Assembly: GCF_014898815.1 (NCBI RefSeq)
Contig: NW_026515468.1
Span: forward strand, 930,001 to 994,000
Source: Panonychus citri
Taxonomy: Eukaryota > Arthropoda > Arachnida > Trombidiformes > Tetranychidae
DNA: 64,000 nucleotides
Direction: 5' to 3'
Shown piece after piece: positions 55,601 through 64,000 of this stretch. Each line of letters starts with the position of its first letter. Position 1 is the stretch's first letter. Position numbers and translations under genes: made by a program. The notes beneath the pieces were generated by a model that worked only from the letters and a program-made list of their open reading frames with translations, had not been told where the DNA came from and ran no database searches.

Positions 55601-58600
55601 AATCTAATATATTATTGTGATTAAGATCAACAATCAACGTTTGTAAGGTCACAAGGGTGAGGTTAATAATGTTTGTCATTGTATATGCAGAATTGGTGGA
55701 GATGATGATGAACATGATGATAATGATGATGATGAGAAGGATATTTCCTGCTATGTCTTTGATTCTGCATAAGGTCAGTAATTTGAAATTCACTGGACCA
55801 GGAGAAGAGAAAAAATTTCTCTAAAAAAAGGTAACTTACAGTGATATTTTTTATTCTTTTTATAGTAATATCATCATCATCATCATCATCATCATAATTA
55901 TCATCATTATCATCATTATCTTCGTCATCACATCGTTGGTTTTGGGCCAAAAGTTACACCTCAATATTTCCCAGCCTACGAAAGTTACTATGTAATTATT
56001 TGGACTCGATCACCTTCAGATTAATACCTGGACATGAATGAAAAACATCCTCTTCCTTTCACAATTAAAGTAAACACAATCATCTTAAATCATCATCATC
56101 ATCATTAAGTAACTTTAAATTGATTGAAAGAGAGAGTCAATCATTTAGTGGTAAGCTAATTAATCACAATCACCATTAGATATTGATTAATTTGGTGTCT
56201 CTTTTTCACTGATTAGTACTTATCATTGACCTCGACAAGTTAATTTGAACATATTAATATTGACTAATTGAGCCTCGAGTGGACAGAGGAAAATTAATAT
56301 ACACAAAGCAAATTAATGGACAATCAATGAAGGTCAATTTACAAATATAATCAAGTTAATCACTTGATTAAATGATGAAGATCATGTAATGATATATTGC
56401 AAGAGAAACAAATTGCAATCTATTCATCTGATTGAGTAGGTTGATGTTGATTTAAATCAACACACACCGGGAACAAACAACTTCCCACCCTCCCTCAGGG
56501 CGTTTTTTCATCATACACTCACAACAATTAAGTGTATTAATCACAATACAATGTAATTAAATAACCAATGGTTTCAATCATAATCAACATCGTCCATTAT
56601 TATTCAATAAGTAAACATTAATTTCTGATCATCATTCATGTAATAATATTATTAATCATTATCATGATTGTAATAGTAAATTTGATCGTCATCATTGATC
56701 AATTGAACCTAAATTAATCACAATTAACTCTGATGAACACTCAGTCACTATTGTTGTTGATATACAATGTCTGGAAGTACAATAGGAAAAAATAATTCAT
56801 AATGAACCAAATTAACTTTAAATTGTTACAATCAATTTGATTTGGGTCAAACTTTGACTCTTAAATTATGTAATACTAATAATTTATTAATTGTAATTTA
56901 ACAAAACGTTGATCATGAGGTTTAATTTTTGCAAAAATTAATGTTAATCACAATCAGTAGGCGATCCTTTTTTTAATCATTATCAAGTCAACTATTAAAG
57001 TAAGGTAAGGCTTAGGAGGTTTAATCATAACAATCAACTAAATTAGCACACCTTTAATTCATTTAATTAACTGAAGAACTGAAAAAAAAGTTATGATCAA
57101 AATTAATTGGGATGATTATTAAATTGTTAGTAAAGTGATGAAGGTGAATTGGGCTACTTTTAATTGTGATCATCTTGTTGTTGTTGTTGGTAAATTAAAT
57201 TGTTGATTAGAAAACAATTTATCAGGTTGATTGAACTTAATTGTTATTGTAACAGCGATTAGTTTTTAATTAGTAGGGTTAATAATCTCATCAATTAATT
57301 GATTGACATCTTTTACTTTGTGATTAATGATTTAAATTGTTACCTTGTTGATAAATGAACATTTTCTTAATCATTTTAAATTGTTGGTCTCTGATTTGTT
57401 TTCCCCGTTTCCATTTATTCAAATTGAAAGTTCAAACAATTAACTGATTGTTGATGTTATATCAACTTGAATCAGTTGATTGTTGGGATGTAAATTTTTT
57501 TTCAATTCAACTCGATTAGTTTTGATTCCCGTTAATTAGTTTGAAAAGTTATATTAATCAACGTTTGTTCAAAGTTAATTTCAATGATTGACTTGATTGT
57601 TTTCTTAGTTAATCGTTTACAATTAATATAATTTCATATAAAAGGATTAACCTGGTAAAGTATGGGTCAGTTAATCAACTGGATTAAATGAAAACTAAAT
57701 CAGTTTAATAATTTAAATTGTTGTTACTTTGATAATGTGAATTTATTTTCACTAGTAACACCAATTGATTTAGTTTGGTAACCACTCCTTAATTGTATAC
57801 AATAAATTTTGACAATTAAGAAGTAAATTAAGACAATTAAAAGGTTAAATGTTGCTGTTGATGATTAGTTTAATTGTGTGATTCAAATTGATTAAGAAAA
57901 AGTTATCAGCAAACAATTTAATTTCACTTTCAAAATAAATCTCAACACTCAAAGTAGTTAATCAATCAACTTTTAATTGTTAATTGTGTTCTTATCATCA
58001 ACAATTAACTCTTTCCGTTGACATTTATAAACTTAATTGTTTTAAATTTTGTTTGTTCCAGCAATAAATTATATAAATGATTTGAATACACAATCGGATT
58101 TATTTTTGGTAATTAAGTTAATCATCATCACCATTGAACAATGATGACCAAGTCGCGTAGATGGTTAATTGTTTAGCCAACAATTTGTTAATCATCATGA
58201 TTAAAGGCGATGATAAACAGAAACATATGCAGATGATTAAAAATGGCCGCACGAAATCACGTAAAAGATGATTAATAATGTTTGTTGTTAATTGTTTCGT
58301 TTTAATTATTATAACTGTTTCACTTGATTCTTAATCATAATCACAATCTCATAATTCAGATGATGATTAACTTTGATTGTTAACAAACCGGAACAATAAA
58401 TTAAACTTGATTAAAGTCAAGAGACTAAGATTAACTCAATGATCAACATTGAACAATTAATTGACGATCGTAATCACAATTAGGTTAATAATTTACACGA
58501 GCTAAAGTTAAGATTAACTTTTAATTAACTTATTCCAAGTGCCCTCTTTTGGTACAATTAACAGTTAACCAGTTGAACAATTAAATTAACTTTGATTAAT

Positions 58601-58887
58601 TATGAACCAGGAAATGATTAAATTAATGGTTTAAATTAATTAGGTTAGTCTATCAAAACCATAGATTGAATTTAATTTTAAATTATCATTGATTTGGTTG
58701 ATAAAGTTTGTCGAGCAAGATTATCATTACATTTTCCCCTGTTAATTGATTGTTAATTGTTCCCCCGGTGAGTTGGCAATTAACAATCAGTGTTGAATTA
58801 ATCAGTGAACAGTCAACTTCTAATCAACAATTAGCTTCTAAATTGTTAATTGTAACCAACTCTTAAACCTTTATCATCAATTTCACA
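52667..58887. other. Gene-poor intergenic stretch with simple repeats
   Basis: GA- and CT-rich tracts at 53100-53480, (CATCTTGTTCAT) 12-bp units at about 53890-53938, (TCA)n at 55868-55895, and many CAATTAA motifs. Several short open frames here are simple-sequence artefacts. No coding or RNA gene is supported. It includes the 5' region of FERM copy 1. Confidence 0.5.
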
Positions 58888-59121
58888 ATGTCCAGTGGCG
58901 ATAATGAGTCGAGTAATCAAATAACCAATTCTAATAGAGACTCAGTGATTAAGGTTAATTGTGACGAATCTACAATCAAATCAACGACAACAATTAAGGA
59001 ATATAAACCAGATGAAGAAAATATTGCCGAATGTGATCGAATTGCTTCATTAGAACAACGACTTCGAATTGTTTTCCGACGACGTTATCAATCAATTGGA
59101 ACAATTGATTCGATTTCATGA
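58888..59121 (+). CDS. Small hydrophilic protein, unknown
   Basis: 77 residues, single exon. A Ser/Asn/Thr-rich start is followed by a helical, charged end (ECDRIASLEQRLRIVFRRRYQSIGTIDSIS). No signal peptide or membrane segment. Codons look more protein-like than the surrounding AT-rich sequence, and the C-terminal part reads like a conserved amphipathic helix, but I recognise no family. It may be a short gene or the start of a longer spliced one. Confidence 0.4.
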   Translation: MSSGDNESSNQITNSNRDSVIKVNCDESTIKSTTTIKEYKPDEENIAECDRIASLEQRLRIVFRRRYQSIGTIDSIS

Positions 59122-60491
59122 TAATTAAACTAATTTCTTTTTCTAATCAATTAACTGTCACAATTAAAACTCGAAAATACTTTTACTTACTTGATCCCTA
59201 ATTTTGGGTGAGTCTAATTACTTAATTGTGATAACTTTTGTCAATCGTTGTTTATATTTAATGTTTCATCTTCACAATGTATTAATTAGTTGATTGTTTT
59301 AATTTAAATTCAATTAAAAAAGGCTAAAACAATTAAATTTTGATTCCATTTTATTGAAACAATCAACAAAATTATAGCTGATTGATTTTAATTGCCTCTC
59401 TAATTATTTAAATTCACATGCGGAAGCAAAAATTTTCAATAAGCCAAATTGAAAGTAATCATTTAATTGCGTGTTTATGATTAAACAATTAAGTTGCGAT
59501 TATGATGATGATTAAGGTCTATTAAATTGAGATCAATTTAATCGCTATCAATGTTAATTGTTACAACAAAGGAACAAATCAAATACAATGAGTAGCTTAA
59601 TTGTCGTGAATATTATTAGAGTTCACCAAACAATTTAAATTGTCAGCTATTCATTGTTGATTCAGAAACGATAATTTAATTAATTGTATCACAAGATTCC
59701 AGGAATTTAAATTAATTGATTGCACATATGAAATCATCAATGTTGATTGTGAATCAATCTGACAATTAACAATCATCTCAGATAATCAGTTGGTGTGTTT
59801 TTACAATTATCTTATTAATCACATTGAATATTAAATTTCGCGAGAAATTAATTTAATTGTGATCAAATTGTAATCTCTTTTTACAATGATTAATTTGCTA
59901 TTAGTTAATCAACTAGTGATTTCTGAGGGTTGAAATTTAGAGTCATGATCACAATCAAGATTTTTGATTAAAAATGACAATTTAATTGTGATGGTTGTAT
60001 CCAACTGATCACAATTAGCTGATTCACTTGAAATGATTTCATTTCTAAAGCTAATTGTTCACAATCAGTTGATTGATAAAAAGTGAACAACAATTTAAAT
60101 CAGATGATTAAGAAACCAAAACTTTCACTTTGTTAATTATTGATTTTAATTGAATCAACTTTTCATACAATTAACTGGAAAGTTGATTAAATGTTTATTT
60201 TAATTGTTTTGATTTCAGACCAATAATCAGTGAACCAGATTTAATTGTCAATTTTTGATTGGCTATCACAATATAAATTGTCACGAGAAGATGAATTCAT
60301 AAAGATAATCATAATTAACTTTTAATTGTTACTGATCAAAAGTAAACAACAATAATCAGCAGGGTAAAAGTTAATCAAATCAAAATTAGACTTTAATTAC
60401 AATTAGTGAGTATTGGGAAATGATTAAGTCCTCCTTCTTAATTACGCTCAGTTCCATCGTCACAATTAAGAATCAGAATTAAAAAAAAAGG
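59122..60491. other. Intergenic region
   Basis: AT-rich sequence dominated by CAATTAA/TTAATTG motifs; nothing else seen. Confidence 0.5.
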
Positions 60492-60498
60492 TATATAA
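60492..60498 (+). promoter_or_regulatory. TATA box of the glycine-rich peptide gene
   Basis: TATATAA in GGTATATAAGC, about 100 bases before the ATG at 60600, preceded by an A run. Good match and distance for a gene with a short leader. Confidence 0.55.
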
Positions 60499-60599
60499 GC
60501 AAATCACAATTAGCTATGATTCATCAATTGAATTAACCAAATCAATCTGATTGTGACTGTTAACTTTTTGATTGTTTCTAAATCTAAATCATCGTGAAA

Positions 60600-60824
60600 A
60601 TGTTTTCCAAATCTTCATCAACCATTGTTTTAATTGCTCTCATTGTTATTCTCGCCGGTGTAATGGTTTCCGCCGGTGGTAAAGGTGGCGAGGACATAAT
60701 TATCCTCGGCGGCGGCTGGGGTGGATACGGCGGTGGACTGATCCAAGGCGGTGGACACGACAAGAAAGGAGGTGAAAACATCATCATCCTCGGTGGTCAT
60801 GGTGGTTACTGGGGTCGTCGTTAA
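60600..60824 (+). CDS. Secreted glycine-rich peptide
   Basis: 74 residues from the ATG at 60600. Signal peptide (STIVLIALIVILAGVMVSA, cut near residue 26), then a Gly-rich mature part with two copies of a GGE-D/N-IIILGG-x-GGY unit (about 29-44 and 58-71), His, Lys and a C-terminal Arg-Arg. Gly/Tyr/His-rich secreted peptides in arthropods include antimicrobial peptides, cuticle and silk components. The hydrophobic IIILGG core is unusual for a simple cuticle protein. Single exon with a TATA box. Local GC content is clearly above the surroundings. Confidence 0.65.
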   Translation: MFSKSSSTIVLIALIVILAGVMVSAGGKGGEDIIILGGGWGGYGGGLIQGGGHDKKGGENIIILGGHGGYWGRR

Positions 60825-61272
60825 TTGTGTTGATCGTTAATTGTTGCACTTTTTTCATTCTCTCCATTTATCAATCGGTGTAACAATTTATTTCATCATC
60901 TATGTAAATCCATTTATAGTTAATTGTTGTTATCAACTGATTATGTTCAAATCAAGATGGAATCACAATTAATCATCAGCCCCAATTGGAAGATAATTTT
61001 AATTAAGTTCATTTGTTATCTATTGTTTTTCTGATTTTCACTTAATCATTTTTGTCACTGTAAAAATTTTAATTTAATCATTTGGAAATATATTTACATT
61101 TTACAATTAATTGATTACCTTGTTTTCTTTTTCTTTGAGTAAAGTTTTTGTTAATGATTTCGAGTTGGATCAACCAATTAACTCGTTTCATTGTTAAAAG
61201 TTTGACAACTTTTCATTTCTTAATCTCTTACATCCAATGGATTAGAGCTTAATCTCTTGTTAATCCATTTAA
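60825..61272. other. Intergenic region between converging genes
   Basis: AT-rich 3' flanks of the glycine-rich peptide gene (+) and FERM copy 2 (-). No feature seen. Confidence 0.5.
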
Positions 61273-63792
61273 TCATAAGTCTGTTGAGATGATTCTTGTT
61301 TTGGAGATTGTTGTATTTGATCGTTTAGGTAAATTGTTGTGGTTTTTTCTTCGTCCTTCTTTATCAATTTTATCAATTAATTGATTAGGTGATTGGTGAT
61401 AATTTGATGGCGGTGTTGTTGGTGGGGATGTTGATCCTACTTTAGGTAAAGTAATTGACTTGGTAACAGGAATTATCGTTGCAAACGAAGTCTCTGTAAT
61501 TAAAGGTTCATCATCTTCATTCATCGTATCACTTTCATCGTTATCCTCATCCATGGCTATTGTTGTGCTCGTTGTTGTGTTTGTCGTTGTTAAATTGTTC
61601 ACATGATTCTTTAAATTGTCCACTTTCTTGCTTCCAACATCTTTAATCAATATCGGTGTGATATCGATGATTGTTTTAGCTTTATTATTACCATTGGTCT
61701 CTCCTCGTCTCTCATCTTTACCGTTAATACTTTCAGATGAGTTAATATCATCATCAAGAGTTGCGTGAGAATCAGCGGCTTCGTTACCATCGATTGGCTC
61801 GATATTATCATCAATGTCGATTAAAAATGGATTAGTTGTTATACTTGGAATATCTAGTAAAAGGTCAACAAAATCGTAATCAAACAGTTCGAGAGGTGGC
61901 GGTTGAATATTCTCGTAAATTGGGTCTAAATTGTCGTCAATTGGTGAATTATTTGGCACTCTTTTCTCGATATCAGTTGATTTCTTAATCTCTGAAGACA
62001 ATTTTATATTAGCCATGGCTGGAATTATTTCACTTTCCACTTTAATGTTCTCCTTTGCTTTAATCACTTCTTCAGTTGATTGTTTCTTTTCCTTGGAAAT
62101 ATTTTCTCCGCTGTCTTTCTTGTTGTTCACTTCGATAGTAACTATTTCCTCGTCATCTTCAAAATCTTCATCGTCCACTAAAGGAATAGTCAAATATTCA
62201 TTCGAAGAAGTTTGTTTGTTAGTTGTTTTCGTTTTCTTCTCCGTTGATTTAGCGAACTCTCCTGGGGAATCGGTTCTTTTTCTTTCTGGGTTATTGTCGT
62301 CATTCTTAGTCAAATCGAATGTCGCTAAAATATTGGTTCGACTGTTTCTCTTGTTGTGTCGAGTATTTTCTGAGTTTCTTTTCGTAGATTGAGATTCTTT
62401 GTCCTTTAGATGTTCAACATATTCCGTGCCCTCCGAGAGATTTACTCTTCTACGACTAGTATATCTTTGAGAAGGTTTTCGCTCAAATTTTCTATCTGGT
62501 TCTTTAGCTTTAATTTTAGATTGAGTAGCTTGAAATTCAGTTCGCCCAGAGAATCTGAAACGAGAGCCCATTCTCATCAATGCTTTTCGTTGATTAACAG
62601 GACCAGCAATTTGAGTTGATTTAAGACGGAAAAAGGCATGATATTCAATGGCACATTTCCATAAGTGTTTAGATAATTTAACTGTTGGCATACGGAAGAC
62701 AAATGTATGTTCTTGCTCACGGCCACGTTCATCGTCCTCAACAACAACCAGAAAAAGTTTTTTTCCTTTGAATTCTAAATTCATGATTTTCGGCCAGAAA
62801 AAAAGGCCCATCTTGACTGTCCCTTCAAACACGAGTATTCCAGAGGGTGTTAGGCCTAATGAATATTCATTCCCATCTCTACCAATGACAGTGTGCATAT
62901 CGACACCATACATTTCAATCCACTTCGCTTTGTTGAGAAAAGCTCTTTCAGCATTAGCAGGATTCATGGAAGTTGTTGAAGTCATTGAAATTGTATCGGA
63001 CATGGTTTCATTTTCGATCTGAAAAGATGAGATTGAGATGATTAGAGAAATTGATAGTTTTATGAAAATAGAAAACTAAATGTAAGAATCGAGGATAAAT
63101 AAACACAAATTGATTGATTAACTTACCGGTTTAGGTTTAAGTTTTTTCCATTCTTCTAATGTCATCTCTTCAAGACTCTCATCTTGTTCTGGGACAAACC
63201 TAAACTCAGAAACAAAGCCAATATCATGACAATCAGATTCATAATCACCAAACTCTGATTGCAATGAGAGAGCTGCAAGTTTAGCTGTGGTCGGTTTATC
63301 ACAAGGTAATTTTCCTGTTACCAGGTCTTGTTTGAGTTGACGGAAAAACAGGTAACGTACATATTCATCTTTTAATCCACTTGGATCAGAGGAATAAAAT
63401 TTAACCTTCATGTGGAAAGTGTAAGGAGGTCCAATGGTTATTTGTTTCTTGACCAATTTAGTTAAATCAAGCCAATGTTGCACTGAAGTTGTATCCGTGT
63501 ATTGGAGGCCAAAATAATCAAATTCAGTTTTCAGATCAAGATGATTGGCAATACTTTGGAAAAATTCTTGTCCTTTGGCCTGTCTATGAACATAAGCAGT
63601 CAAATTGGTTTCATCTAATAACATTATCTTACAATAGATATAATTTTTTCGGCTAAATTGTCCAGAGTAATTCTCTGGATTTACAATGATTATCGGTTGA
63701 TCATTTTCATCTTTCTCAGGAAAACCTCTCCTTCCAACCCGAATAAATTTATTTCTAGTTCTTCTAAAGCGTTTGGACAAATATCGAAACAT
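61273..63792 (-). CDS. Yurt/EPB41L5-type FERM protein, copy 2
   Basis: Exon 1 is 63792-63127 (MFRYLSKRFRRTRNKF start; an in-frame upstream ATG at 63855 is less likely), exon 2 is 63018-61273, with a 108-base intron at the same place as in copy 1; 803 residues. The same FERM and FERM-adjacent domains are present (FDYFGLQYTD, NKAKWIEMYGVDMH, KHLWKCAIEYHAFFRL, RFRFSGRTEFQAT), but the Ser/Lys-rich middle is shorter than in copy 1. The last 20 or so residues differ completely because of one extra T near 61343-61348, which shifts the frame after EGRRK. Some blocks are identical to copy 1, others diverged. Confidence 0.88.
61344..61840 (-). repeat. Duplicated block B in FERM copy 2
   Basis: Partner of 49923-50419, identical as read over 497 bases. 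Confidence 0.8.
63095..63546 (-). repeat. Duplicated block A in FERM copy 2
   Basis: Partner of 51954-52405, identical as read over 452 bases, crossing the exon 1 donor site. Confidence 0.85.
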
Positions 63793-64000
63793 TTTCACTA
63801 AGATAATGAAGAGATGAGAGACAACAGGATGAGAAGATGAAGAGTTAATGGCCACACCATCGAAACAAAAAGGATGTTTGAAATATGAGAAGAAAAGAAT
63901 GTGAAAGAAAAAGAAGAGAAAAAAGAGAAAAAAGAATATTTAAAATGTTAGAAAAAGAAAGAGCAAAAACATGGACAAAAAGAGGGAAAACCAGTAAGTG

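Noticed and set aside
55279..55950. Open frames rich in His, Leu and Ser on both strands
   Set aside because: Produced by CATCATC/CTCTCT simple repeats; no conserved protein character.
1..64000. tRNA or rRNA genes
   Set aside because: No cloverleaf with GTTCRA-type T-loop and matching stems, and no rRNA core sequence, was seen on reading both strands.

Overview
This is a eukaryotic nuclear window. It is AT-rich, its genes are split by spliceosomal introns (GT..AG, many under 120 bases), and it has long intergenic stretches of ATG/TCA-rich simple sequence. The host genes are animal-specific (adhesion GPCR, SPRING, MED31, RabGAP1-type TBC protein, PLPP6, METTL26, Yurt/EPB41L5-type FERM proteins). 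Short TTAGG runs, lineage-specific cysteine-rich secreted peptides and compact AT-rich genes suggest an arthropod, plausibly an acariform mite. That placement is inference, not something read directly.

Layout. (1) 1-11.9 kb: 3' ten or so exons of an adhesion-type GPCR (+). (2) 12.6-15.3 kb: two paralogous ten-cysteine secreted proteins and a TMEM14 family membrane protein (all +). (3) 16.16-35.67 kb: a 19.5 kb mobile element with 115-bp terminal inverted repeats (one mismatch) and a perfect 8-bp target duplication. Its cargo is that of a Polinton/Maverick: protein-primed DNA polymerase B, integrase with chromodomain, A32-like packaging ATPase, adenain-like protease, major and minor capsid proteins, a PX-like basic protein and a dUTPase. 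It also carries a TATA-box-binding-protein-like gene and several unknown genes. Many genes are broken by frameshifts. A zinc-ribbon fragment of a Merlin/ISXO2-type transposase lies just inside the right end, and the 8-bp duplication fits Merlin better than the 6 bp usual for Polintons. (4) 36.2-46.5 kb: housekeeping genes SPRING, MED31, a RabGAP1-like TBC protein, a small secreted peptide (-), PLPP6 (-) and METTL26. (5) 47.2-64 kb: an unknown coiled-coil protein (-), then two Yurt/EPB41L5-type FERM genes (-) about 11 kb apart, separated by a gene-poor stretch with two small genes. The two FERM genes share blocks of about 450-500 bp that look identical, next to strongly diverged segments: a gene-conversion mosaic.

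How the element works. The virus-like genes form tightly overlapping strings. Two plus-strand strings each start with the motif CTATATAAAG 27-28 nt before the first ATG, and in both cases the TATA motif contains the stop codon of the preceding gene in the same register (TCT-ATA-TAA). Together with the element's own TBP-like gene, which keeps all four DNA-intercalating phenylalanines, this suggests element-controlled transcription with nearly leaderless mRNAs. This is the main candidate for a little-described system here. Functional statements rest on recognised motifs and family knowledge; no searches were run.
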